This document shows positions 1 to 8,481 of a stretch of 33,955 nucleotides of DNA, in pieces (positions within the stretch are counted from its first letter, which is position 1; each line of letters begins with the position of its first letter). Source of the stretch: Microcaldota archaeon (lineage in GTDB: Archaea; Micrarchaeota; Micrarchaeia; Anstonellales; Anstonellaceae); contig JAOAJL010000009.1 in NCBI GenBank assembly GCA_026414185.1, positions 3,798 through 37,752 of the forward strand. Reading direction: 5' to 3'. Both the position numbers and the translations under genes were made by a program. The notes beneath the pieces were generated by a model. It was not told the origin of the DNA. It saw only the letters and a program-made list of their open reading frames with translations, and did not search any database.

Positions 1-1
1 G

Positions 2-604
2 GCGCGCGACAACATAGAGCTTGGAAAGTTCTCGCTTGTAGGAATCCCCCCAGCCCCAAGGGGTGTCCCGCAGATAGAGGTGACATTTGACATAGACGCA
101 AACGGAATCCTGCATGTCTCGGCAAAGGACCTGGGCACCGGCAAGGAGCAGAAGATGCAGATTGTCGCGCCGCACAAGATGGACAAGGCGGAAATTGAAA
201 GGAAGATGCGCGAGGCGGAGCAGTTTGCCGAGGCGGACAGGCGCGCGCGGGAAGAGGCTGAGCTGAAAAACGAGGCAGAATCCCTTGCCTACACCGCAGA
301 GAAGATGCTTTCCGACCTTGGCGACAAGCTTGATTCTGCGATGAAGGAGAGGGTGAAAAAAGCAGCAGATGACGTGCGCGAGGCGCTCAAGAAAAACGAC
401 ATATCCGCGATAAAGTCCGCCTTTGATGCCCTAAAGCGCGCCCTTCAGGAAGCAGGCGGCTCCATCTACGGAAAAGGGCAGGGAGGGGCTGGCGGAGGAC
501 CGGGCGCAGGCTCTCCCGGCGATGACAGCGGGCCGACTGGCTACGGACCTGGTACTCAGGGCGGGGAGGGAAACGTTTATGATGCTGACTATAAGAAAGT
601 GTAG
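2..604 (+). CDS. dnaK: Chaperone DnaK (Hsp70), C-terminal part, 5'-truncated by window edge
   Basis: Frame 2 is open from base 2 ([50 protein letters not shown]...), the classic DnaK substrate-binding domain, ending in a G-rich tail. Confidence 0.97.
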   Translation, partial: ARDNIELGKFSLVGIPPAPRGVPQIEVTFDIDANGILHVSAKDLGTGKEQKMQIVAPHKMDKAEIERKMREAEQFAEADRRAREEAELKNEAESLAYTAEKMLSDLGDKLDSAMKERVKKAADDVREALKKNDISAIKSAFDALKRALQEAGGSIYGKGQGGAGGGPGAGSPGDDSGPTGYGPGTQGGEGNVYDADYKKV

Positions 605-635
605 CAGCGCCAGATGGCGCAAGGAGGTGACGCTT

Positions 636-680
636 ATGGACAAGAAAAAGTCAAAGAAATCCGGCTGCGGCTGCTGCTAG
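636..680 (+). CDS. 14-aa Cys/Lys-rich micropeptide MDKKKSKKSGCGCC
   Basis: ATG at 636 preceded by AAGGAGGTGA (621-630) at ideal SD spacing; stop TAG at 678-680; 31 nt after the dnaK stop. Confidence 0.5.
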   Translation: MDKKKSKKSGCGCC

Positions 681-688
681 CCCCTTCC

Positions 689-722
689 TTTCCGCTTTTC
701 TTTTTTTCAAAAAGCGGGAAAA
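689..722 (+). terminator. Hairpin with T-rich loop after dnaK/micropeptide
   Basis: TTTCCGCTTTT (689-699) pairs with AAAAGCGGGAAA (710-721), with one bulged G; loop CTTTTTTTC. Confidence 0.5.
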
Positions 723-733
723 CAATATAAATA
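722..733 (+). promoter_or_regulatory. Archaeal TATA-box-like element for the pilin operon
   Basis: ACAATATAAATA centred about 25 nt upstream of the ATG at 754; spacing suggests a leaderless or short-leader transcript. Confidence 0.5.
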
Positions 734-753
734 GTCCCAGCGAATCCCGCTTG

Positions 754-2721
754 ATGAGAGGGCAGTCTTCAACCGAATTTATGCTGGTGGTAGCACTCGG
801 TTTAGTCTTCATCGCCTCGCTCTATTTTTTCACCTCAAGCTTTTCAAACGAGAACGTCAGGCTTTCGCAGGCGCGCGACACAGCAGACAAGCTCGCCTCG
901 TCCGCAGACTATGCCGGTTCGCTTGGGGAGGGGGCGAGCATAAAAGTAGCAATCAATATTCCCGAAGGCATATCCCTCATCAACGTTTCCGGAAACCGCG
1001 TGCAGTTGCGCCTCTCCACCCAAAGCGGACAATCCGACGTTTTCTCAAACACAAGATATTCCATTCTTGGCTCTGTCCCGACTTCTGCCGGCATGCATGA
1101 AATAACAATAACAAGGCTTTCTAACAACAGAGTTCTTTTCGGGCGCTCTTATCTATCCTGCAGTCCGAGGCAGATTTCCCTTGCTGTTGCGCAGGGGAAC
1201 TCTTCGCAATCAGCCGCCATCATCACAAACACAGCCAACTTTACGCTTACTTCCCTCTCCGTTTCAATCTCGGGCGAGGCAGCTGCAATGCTCTCTGCCA
1301 CGCAGCCCCCATCTTCTCTTGCCCCGCAGGCAAGTGCCGTTTCCAACATAACCGCTTCTGTTCCGCCTTCAAAGCAGCCTGGAGCATATCAGGCAGTCCT
1401 CAGCGCCACGGCAAGCAACAACTCCGAGTGCTCAAGCGTAATCACGATATTCGTCACCCGTGCGGGAGGGGAGGACATTTACGGGCCTGCAACCACCTCA
1501 ATCTCCTATTTTCCCTCTTTCCCAAACACCACGACAGCAATAACCGTCAATGCTACAGGAAACGACACCCTCTATGGCAACAGCACGATAATCTCCTGCC
1601 AGCTTGAGCTTGACTACTCGGGCATATGGATGGAAATGGCGGCGGCAGACGGCTCATTTGATTCTCCTGTTGAGAGGGCGACCCTTCTCATTGGCACTCT
1701 TCCCGCCGGAAATCGCACTGTGAGGGTGCGGTGCATAGACTGGATTGGCAATGTTGGCGCGCCCTCTTCAATCACAATAAGTGTTCTTCCGCCAACCTCG
1801 CCTGACAGCCAGGGGCCAGTCGTCCAAAGCCTCTCACTCTCCCCGCCAGCCCCCAACACATCATCCATAATAAGCGTCAGCGCAATAGCCAACGACACGG
1901 CAACCGGCGGAAGCAACATCAAGATGTGCGAAGCAAGCGTTGATGGCGGAAGCTGGCTGAACATGAGCGCAACCGACGGAAACTACAGCTCCCCAGTGGA
2001 GCAGGTCACCAGGACAATCGGAAGCCTGCCGCGCGGCACCCACAACGTTTCGGTCCGCTGCAGCGACGTCATAGGCAATAACGGAACGGCATCAACACTC
2101 TGGTTCAATGTCACAAGCGGCTACAAGAAGAACATCCTCATAATAACCGCCTCATCAACGCCGACAGCCGCAGAAAGCTACTGGATAAACTGGATAGCCA
2201 ACCGCACCTCAAATGAAAGTTTCAGCTGGGCATATGACTTGGCTACGCAGGCGGCGATTACCTCAAACGCCACCAATCTCTCAGATTACCGGATAGCGGC
2301 GCTTCCATCCTCGCCAGCAAGCAACCCAGCACTTTGGGCTGCGCTCAACGCCTACCGCAGCACAGGCAACTTCGTGGTGCTTCTTGGTCAGGGGATGCAA
2401 TATGGGGTTCCGGGGATGGGCGTCGGCTCAAGCATATCCACCCAAAGCACCAATTCGCTCGTCCCGCGAGTTTCCCACTACATCACCTCAGGCTTCACTG
2501 TCGGAACCACATACACCATACAGACCGCATCATCCACCATATATTATTCAACAAACATCACAACCAACGTGCTATCCACCACGACCAGCACACGCGCCGT
2601 GGTGGCTGCCGGCGCGACCTTCGTAACTCACGGCTCAACCAGGCCAGACACCTTCAACGCAAACGGAGACACGTTCGCAAGGCGAGTTATTGACTGGGCG
2701 CTCCTGAACTCGCCAAATTAG
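754..2721 (+). CDS. Large pilin-like surface protein: class III signal peptide, tandem Ig-like repeats, C-terminal alpha/beta domain
   Basis: N-terminus MRGQSSTEFMLVVALGLVFIASLYFF; many N-x-S/T sequons; two about 100-aa repeats each ending in VRC-D-IGN. Confidence 0.8.
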   Translation: MRGQSSTEFMLVVALGLVFIASLYFFTSSFSNENVRLSQARDTADKLASSADYAGSLGEGASIKVAINIPEGISLINVSGNRVQLRLSTQSGQSDVFSNTRYSILGSVPTSAGMHEITITRLSNNRVLFGRSYLSCSPRQISLAVAQGNSSQSAAIITNTANFTLTSLSVSISGEAAAMLSATQPPSSLAPQASAVSNITASVPPSKQPGAYQAVLSATASNNSECSSVITIFVTRAGGEDIYGPATTSISYFPSFPNTTTAITVNATGNDTLYGNSTIISCQLELDYSGIWMEMAAADGSFDSPVERATLLIGTLPAGNRTVRVRCIDWIGNVGAPSSITISVLPPTSPDSQGPVVQSLSLSPPAPNTSSIISVSAIANDTATGGSNIKMCEASVDGGSWLNMSATDGNYSSPVEQVTRTIGSLPRGTHNVSVRCSDVIGNNGTASTLWFNVTSGYKKNILIITASSTPTAAESYWINWIANRTSNESFSWAYDLATQAAITSNATNLSDYRIAALPSSPASNPALWAALNAYRSTGNFVVLLGQGMQYGVPGMGVGSSISTQSTNSLVPRVSHYITSGFTVGTTYTIQTASSTIYYSTNITTNVLSTTTSTRAVVAAGATFVTHGSTRPDTFNANGDTFARRVIDWALLNSPN

Positions 2722-2731
2722 GTTGATTGCG

Positions 2732-3148
2732 ATGAGCGGCGCCAAAAAAGCCCAAGCTTCGCTTGACCTTCTCTCCTCCAGCATGATAGCCCTTGCCGCC
2801 TCAGCAGCTCTTCTTGGAGCAGTCTTCCTTCTTTCAACCGATGCCTTTTCCATTTCCTATGCGAAGGATGCGGTGAGGCGCATCAGCTCAGCGATAGACG
2901 AGGTTGACGGGCTTGGGGAGGGCTCAAAAACAACTCTCCTTGTGCAGCTTCCCGCCGGCATAGAGTCATTTTCAGCCTCCGGCTCGGCAATAAGAATGCG
3001 CCTGCATACCGCAAGCGGCGTTAGCGATGTTTTCGCAAACACCAAGGCGCAACTGAATGGCACTCTTCCAAAAAGCCCTGGGTTGCACAGGATAACGGTT
3101 TCCGCAATGCCCGGCGGTGCAGTGCAGATAACCAACTACACGGGATAG
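2732..3148 (+). CDS. Pilin-like protein, paralogous to the N-terminal domain of the preceding gene
   Basis: KAQASLDLLSSSMIALAASAALLGAVFLLS N-terminus; LGEGSKTTLLVQLPAGIESFSASGSAIRMRLHTASGVSDVFANT aligns with LGEGASIKVAINIPEGISLINVSGNRVQLRLSTQSGQSDVFSNT. Confidence 0.75.
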   Translation: MSGAKKAQASLDLLSSSMIALAASAALLGAVFLLSTDAFSISYAKDAVRRISSAIDEVDGLGEGSKTTLLVQLPAGIESFSASGSAIRMRLHTASGVSDVFANTKAQLNGTLPKSPGLHRITVSAMPGGAVQITNYTG

Positions 3149-3150
3149 CC

Positions 3151-3579
3151 ATGGTCGCCCCTGCAAAGAAAAATGGCCAGTCCGGCATTGAGTTTCTCGT
3201 GATGTCCGGCATTGTCCTGCTTGCTTTTTCAGCCGCCTTGTCGGCTTATTTCCTGCTTTCCTCCGAAGCAGAGGCGAAGCAAGATGCGCTTGAGGCAAAC
3301 GCAGTATGCCTTGACGTTTCCGCCTCAATCAACTCCCTTGCCTCTCTCCGCGGGAACGCGAGCCATTCCTTCGCGCTCCCAAGGCAGATAAACGGGAAAA
3401 ACTACACAATCTATGTTTCATCAGCATCGCGGCTTGTAAAGGTGGATTATGGATACGGGGGCGTGGGGTGCCGCCTTGCCACCTCTGCCATATCAAACTC
3501 AACCGGCGCAGGGCTTTTTGTTCTGCGGAGGAATGCCACCATTGCGGCAAGCAACGGATTGGTGAGGGCAGTGCCATGA
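3151..3579 (+). CDS. Pilin-like protein with class III signal peptide
   Basis: MVAPAKKNGQSGIEFLVMSGIVLLAFSAALSAYFLL N-terminus. Confidence 0.75.
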   Translation: MVAPAKKNGQSGIEFLVMSGIVLLAFSAALSAYFLLSSEAEAKQDALEANAVCLDVSASINSLASLRGNASHSFALPRQINGKNYTIYVSSASRLVKVDYGYGGVGCRLATSAISNSTGAGLFVLRRNATIAASNGLVRAVP

Positions 3580-4073
3580 AGAAAAATGCAAGATCTCTCA
3601 TGAGGGGGCAGGCGCTATCTACCGACGCCATCATCTCGCTTAGCGCATTCTCCATCCTTCTTTTTTTCATCGCAAGCTACTGGACATACGCTTCCCAGTC
3701 GGCAAGCGAAGCGTATTCGCAAAGCAGGCTTGAAAAAAGCGCACTTTCAGCTTCAGATTTGCTTGTGAAAAGCCCAGGCTATCCGCCAAACTGGGAAAGC
3801 AACCCGCAAACAGCCTCGTCAATAGGGCTTGCGCAGTCTCCAAACAGGCTTTCCTCCCCCAAGCTTTCTGCCCTCGCCTCTCTTGGATACCAAAACGCCA
3901 AGCTTTATATGGGGCTTGAAAAGGACTTCTACCTTGCCATAACCCTGCAAAACGGAAGCACCGTCTTCTCCCTCGGAAACTCAACTTTCAATGCGAGCCA
4001 GTCGGTTACAATAACAAGGCTCGCCTTCCTGAATGGCTCGGCAGTGCGGCTGAGGCTGGTGCATTATGAGTGA
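3576..4073 (+). CDS. Pilin-like protein with class III signal peptide
   Basis: ATGA overlap with the preceding gene; MKKNARSLMRGQALSTDAIISLSAFSILLFFIASYW; the ORF-track extension to 3468 overlaps the upstream CDS. Confidence 0.7.
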   Translation: MKKNARSLMRGQALSTDAIISLSAFSILLFFIASYWTYASQSASEAYSQSRLEKSALSASDLLVKSPGYPPNWESNPQTASSIGLAQSPNRLSSPKLSALASLGYQNAKLYMGLEKDFYLAITLQNGSTVFSLGNSTFNASQSVTITRLAFLNGSAVRLRLVHYE

Positions 4074-4494
4074 GAAAAAAGCGTTCATCTTCACCCTTGA
4101 TGCCGCTTTCGCAGTCATAGTGCTGTCTGTCTTTGCCGCCTCGCTTTTCTTTTTGGCTTCCCAGTCGCACGAAGGCGGGGCGGTCCCCCTCGCCCAAAAG
4201 AAGCAGGCAGGCGATGCACTTGCGGTGCTTGACATGTCTGGCGCCCTCTCTTCCAAAAACTCCTCTCTTATGAACTCCACTTTAGCCTCTCTGCTGCCGC
4301 CCTCCCTGAGCTACAACCTCTCAGTTGCCTATTACAATTACAGCGGCGGTTTTGTTTCCGTTGCGAACGTTTCAGTTGGGGCGACCTCGCCCAACCAGAC
4401 GCAGTTTGTTGAGGCGGAGCGGCAGTTTATCATACTGAATGGCTCTGAGATAGGAAACTACGGAATAGCGGTCTTGCGGGTGTGGCAGCAATGA
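4066..4494 (+). CDS. Pilin-like/secreted protein with N-terminal hydrophobic helix
   Basis: MSEKKAFIFTLDAAFAVIVLSVFAASLFFLASQ; overlaps the preceding stop; N-x-S/T rich. Confidence 0.65.
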   Translation: MSEKKAFIFTLDAAFAVIVLSVFAASLFFLASQSHEGGAVPLAQKKQAGDALAVLDMSGALSSKNSSLMNSTLASLLPPSLSYNLSVAYYNYSGGFVSVANVSVGATSPNQTQFVEAERQFIILNGSEIGNYGIAVLRVWQQ

Positions 4495-5312
4495 AAAAAG
4501 GGATAATGACCATCGCAACCATGCTTCTTTGCGCAGCCCTGCTTGCGCTTGTGTCAGCCATCGCATTCCATTCAAGCGCGCTCCGCTTCTCTTCCGCCCG
4601 CCTTTCCCAGCTGGAAGACGCCTCCCAGCAGTATGACTCAGCCGCTCATGCCTTCATATCGCTCGCATCCGCCGGACCAGCAAATGTCTCAATCGTAGGC
4701 AACAACGTTTCAATATCCCACAACATAAGCTCGCTACCGGCATATCGGCGCGACATAGCCCGCCTCGCATCTTTCATATCCGGGCATTCCACGCAGGACA
4801 TAGTCCTAAATACCACTTATGCCTCGCGCCCAGCCATGCTAATACAGCCCCAAGAGGTAGCCATAGATGGATTCGGCTCCAAGCTGTCCTTCACTCCGGA
4901 AAACAGCGGCGCAAGCGCAGGCAACCTCTCCGCATATCGCATTCTCCTGCTTTCTTCCCAGCCAACTCCCTCATTTTTCTGGAACAACCTCTCCTCCGAG
5001 CCACCCTCAAGCCAGAATGCCACTCTGCTTTATGCCGGTTTTCAAGGCTCAAACGGCACTGTCTGGATTTTTCAGAGCCTACACAAGCACCAGTACAGCG
5101 AGCTTCGGCTTCTTTCAGCGTCAAACCAGTCGCTTGCCTCAATCTACCTTCAGTCTCCTGCCGCCCTAACCGTCAGCTATGATTCCTCTGCAATCGCCTC
5201 CATCTTGGCAACCCTTTCCTTCAACAGCACTGTCAGCGCGGTGGAGCTTGGCAATACCCTTATTAACATAGCCGGAGTAGCGAACCTGTCTGGTCCTGCG
5301 ACAATAAGGTGA
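4491..5312 (+). CDS. Membrane-anchored secreted/pilin-like protein
   Basis: ATGA overlap; MKKGIMTIATMLLCAALLALVSAIAFHSS N-terminal helix; multiple glycosylation sequons. Confidence 0.65.
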   Translation: MKKGIMTIATMLLCAALLALVSAIAFHSSALRFSSARLSQLEDASQQYDSAAHAFISLASAGPANVSIVGNNVSISHNISSLPAYRRDIARLASFISGHSTQDIVLNTTYASRPAMLIQPQEVAIDGFGSKLSFTPENSGASAGNLSAYRILLLSSQPTPSFFWNNLSSEPPSSQNATLLYAGFQGSNGTVWIFQSLHKHQYSELRLLSASNQSLASIYLQSPAALTVSYDSSAIASILATLSFNSTVSAVELGNTLINIAGVANLSGPATIR

Positions 5313-5317
5313 TTGCG

Positions 5318-6010
5318 ATGAAAGTCAAGGAAATAATGCGCAAGGACTTTGTCTATTTCCAAGCAGACGCAAAGATGGACTTCATAGTCCGCACTCTGGC
5401 GCAAAAGGGGATAAGTTCCGCTCCTGTTTTTGACCGCGGGGAGTTTCTGGGCATATTGGGTGAAAAGGACCTTCTGCGCTACTTTTCCCCCGCCCATTTC
5501 CCATTCCTCTGGATCAAGGACAAGCCATCTCCGATTGAGAAGATGAAATCGGTCACCGCTTCCGACCTTTGCCACAAGCCCGCATTTGTTCTCAAGCCTG
5601 AGGACAGGCTGGACGAATCGCTGTCCAAGATAGCCTCGGCAACAGAGTGCATTCCGGTAATTGATGACGGAAAAGTCGTCGGTCTGCTAAGAAGCGAAGA
5701 CATACTAAATTTCTTCCTGATGGAGCTTGCAAAGGGCGATTTTTCGTCCATCAAAGCAAGCGAGGAGGATTCCCAGAAAATGGGCAGCGCCATGGACGAA
5801 ATCCTGCGCATCGTCCGCAAGGAGAATGAGGTTTCGGTGAAGAGGATAAGCAGCGAGCTTGGCCTTTCGTTCAAGACCGCAGAAAAGCTCTGCGAAATAC
5901 TTGCCCGCCACCACCTGATAGAAATGCACTACTCCCTCCTAAAAGGGCCGCTGATAAGCGCACTTGGAATCGGACCTATCGTGAAGGCAAGTGAAAACTC
6001 CAAAAAATAA
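5318..6010 (+). CDS. Tandem CBS-domain protein with C-terminal HTH
   Basis: Two CBS repeats (KVKEIMRKDFVYFQ...GISSAPVFDRGEFLGILGEKDLLRYF; ...ATECIPVIDDGKVVGLLRSEDILNFF), then a winged-helix-like VSVKRISSELGLSFKTAEKLCEILARHHLI; SD AAGGTGATTGCG. Confidence 0.85.
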   Translation: MKVKEIMRKDFVYFQADAKMDFIVRTLAQKGISSAPVFDRGEFLGILGEKDLLRYFSPAHFPFLWIKDKPSPIEKMKSVTASDLCHKPAFVLKPEDRLDESLSKIASATECIPVIDDGKVVGLLRSEDILNFFLMELAKGDFSSIKASEEDSQKMGSAMDEILRIVRKENEVSVKRISSELGLSFKTAEKLCEILARHHLIEMHYSLLKGPLISALGIGPIVKASENSKK

Positions 6011-6018
6011 GGTGGATG

Positions 6019-7551
6019 ATGATGAAGAGAAAAAAGCCAAAAGCCGCAATCCAGGAAAAATCCCCAGCTCCCCTCAGCAGGCAGCCGAAAGAAGCCTACA
6101 CCCTCCGCGACGGAGAGCTTGAGGCAAGGATTTCAATATTCAAAAAGCAGGGTGAGCACGTCCTGACCTACGAGCTTTCAGCCCCAAAGTGGGAGCCCGG
6201 CACAGAGGCGTTCATGGAGGATGCCAAGCCTGAGCTTCTCAAGAAGGTTTCAATCTCAAGTCAGGAAGCCCTCAACATAAAGATGACCGATGAGCTTCGC
6301 ATGCGCTTTTTTGAGGAAGGCAAGAAGATGATAAGGGAGAACCTTCCCCAGCTTTCAGAGGAGAAGGCGGAGACGATGGCGCGCAAGCTTGTGCAGGAGA
6401 TGCTTGGGCTTGGTGAGATAGAATTCATGCTTAAGGACGACATGATAGAGGAAATCTGCGTAAATTCGTCCTCCCAGCCAATCTGGGCATATCACCGCAA
6501 GTACGGCTGGATGAAGACGAACCTGCGCATACCAAGCGAGGCGGAAATATGGAACTACTCCTCCTCAATTGCGCGCGGGGTCGGCAGGCAGATAAACACG
6601 CGCACCCCGCTCCTTGACGCCTATCTGCCGACAGGAGACCGAGTGAATGCGACGCTTTCCCCCATCTCATATTACGGGAACACCATAACCATCCGCAAAT
6701 TCGCAAGGAAGCCCTGGACAATAACCGACTACGTCCGGACAGGAACAATCTCAAGCGAGCTCGCGGCTATCCTCTGGCTTTCAATACAGTATGAGCTCAA
6801 CATGATAATATCCGGCGGCACAGGCGCAGGGAAAACCTCAATGCTTAATGTCCTTTCCATGTTCATCCCGCAGAACCAGCGCGTCGTTTCCATAGAGCAG
6901 ACAAAGGAGCTTACGCTTGACCCGGATTATTTCCAGTGGGTTCCACTGGTGGTGCGGGAGCCGACGTCGGAGGGCACGGGCGGAATCTCCATGCTGGACC
7001 TGATGGTCAACTCGCTGCGCATGAGACCAGACCGCATTCTCGTAGGGGAGATAAGGCGCGCGGAAGAGGCGCAGGTCCTTTTTGAGGCGATGCACACCGG
7101 GCACTCGGTTTATGCCACTCTACACGCAGAGACGGTGTCCGAGACAGTCCGCAGGCTTGCCAACCCGCCGCTCTCAATCCCGCCTGTCATGATGGAATCG
7201 CTCCACCTCGTCCTTGCGATGTATCGCGACCGGCGAAGCAACATCAGGCGAGTTTTTGAGCTTGGGGAGATAATCCCGACTGAGCGCGAGGGCATAGCGC
7301 AAAACATCATTTACCGGTGGCGGCCCTACAAGGACTCCATAGTCCCAGCCGAGCCCTCCGCGCGCCTCTTTGAAACAATCAAGCAATACACCAACATGGA
7401 TGATGCGGAGATAAAGCGCGACCTTGATGAGAAAAAGAAAGTGATTGACTGGCTTTGCGAAAAAGGGATAGACACGGTGAAGGAAGTCGGCGAAATAATC
7501 GCGGCGTATTACGACGAACCGCAGGAGCTGCGGGCGAGGATGAAGAGATAA
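6019..7551 (+). CDS. Type II/IV secretion system ATPase (TadA/VirB11/FlaI family)
   Basis: Walker A IISGGTGAGKTSMLNVL; DRILVGEIRRAEEAQVLFEAMHTGHSVYATLHAE; start could be 6019 or 6022. Confidence 0.95.
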   Translation: MMKRKKPKAAIQEKSPAPLSRQPKEAYTLRDGELEARISIFKKQGEHVLTYELSAPKWEPGTEAFMEDAKPELLKKVSISSQEALNIKMTDELRMRFFEEGKKMIRENLPQLSEEKAETMARKLVQEMLGLGEIEFMLKDDMIEEICVNSSSQPIWAYHRKYGWMKTNLRIPSEAEIWNYSSSIARGVGRQINTRTPLLDAYLPTGDRVNATLSPISYYGNTITIRKFARKPWTITDYVRTGTISSELAAILWLSIQYELNMIISGGTGAGKTSMLNVLSMFIPQNQRVVSIEQTKELTLDPDYFQWVPLVVREPTSEGTGGISMLDLMVNSLRMRPDRILVGEIRRAEEAQVLFEAMHTGHSVYATLHAETVSETVRRLANPPLSIPPVMMESLHLVLAMYRDRRSNIRRVFELGEIIPTEREGIAQNIIYRWRPYKDSIVPAEPSARLFETIKQYTNMDDAEIKRDLDEKKKVIDWLCEKGIDTVKEVGEIIAAYYDEPQELRARMKR

Positions 7552-7566
7552 GTTGCGGTGCGGCAG

Positions 7567-8481
7567 ATGAGAAACAGCGTTCCACTCTTCCCATTTCCCT
7601 TCCAGCCCATGCGCAAGCTGATACACGGCTTCTACCCATTCTCCGCCCTTGTCCTCAGGTTCTACCCTTCCCTTGAGCTTGAGCTTGCCGAAGCGGAATT
7701 CCGCATAGAGGCAAAGGACTACGTGGGCGCGGCAATCCTCGCCTTCCTCACCTATTTTTCTGCGGCAACAATAGTCCTTGCGAGCATAGCGCAAACAAAA
7801 AACCTGCTTCCGCAGATGGACAGCAGGCTGGCGGTGCTTTTTTTCTCCTTCGCAATCGCGTTTTCCATATTCGTATACATAATGTCAGTCCCAGCATGGG
7901 TATCAAGCAGAAGGAAAGCTGAGATAGAGAAGAATCTTCTTTTCGCAACCCGCCATCTCCTCATCCAGACAACTGCGGGCGTCCCGCTTTTTGACTCCAT
8001 CGTTTCCATAAGCGAGGACTACGCCGACCCAAACCTAAACTACGGGGAAATCTCCCGCGAATTCCGAAGGATAGTCAAGGAGGTGCGCGGGGGCAAGGAG
8101 CTTGGCGAGGCGCTTGAAGAATCGGCAGCACGCAACCCATCCCCATATTACAAGCGCCTTATGTGGCAGCTTGCAAACTCAAGCAAGGCGGGGAGCAACA
8201 CGGGCGCCGTCCTGCGCGATGTAGTAGATTTCCTCTCCAACGAGCAGCGCATTCTCATACGCAACTACGGCTCCGAGCTGAACCCACTTGCCATGTTCTA
8301 CCTTATTGCATGCATAATCGCCCCTACGATGGGGCTCATCTTCCTTGCAATATTCTCCAACATCGCAACAATCCCGATAACAGAATTCACGTTTATGGCA
8401 GCTATTGGAGTGCTCGTAGTGGGGCAGATAATCTTCATAGGGCTGATAAAAAGCAGGCGTCCTACGGTGGCGTTTTCATGA
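7567..8481 (+). CDS. Type II secretion F-domain membrane protein (TadC/FlaJ-like)
   Basis: RHLLIQTTAGVPLFDSIVSISEDYADPNLNYGEISREFRRIVKEVRGGKELGEALEESA plus TM helices; directly after the ATPase; GGTG SD before ATG 7567. Confidence 0.85.
   Translation: MRNSVPLFPFPFQPMRKLIHGFYPFSALVLRFYPSLELELAEAEFRIEAKDYVGAAILAFLTYFSAATIVLASIAQTKNLLPQMDSRLAVLFFSFAIAFSIFVYIMSVPAWVSSRRKAEIEKNLLFATRHLLIQTTAGVPLFDSIVSISEDYADPNLNYGEISREFRRIVKEVRGGKELGEALEESAARNPSPYYKRLMWQLANSSKAGSNTGAVLRDVVDFLSNEQRILIRNYGSELNPLAMFYLIACIIAPTMGLIFLAIFSNIATIPITEFTFMAAIGVLVVGQIIFIGLIKSRRPTVAFS

Noticed and set aside
7174-7794. 206-aa minus-strand ORF across the secretion ATPase/TadC junction
   Set aside because: Fully antisense to two confident genes; no recognisable motif
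8163-8477. 5' extension of the second F-domain ORF in the ORF track
   Set aside because: Overlaps the upstream F-domain CDS out of frame; the start at 8478 gives the usual ATGA coupling
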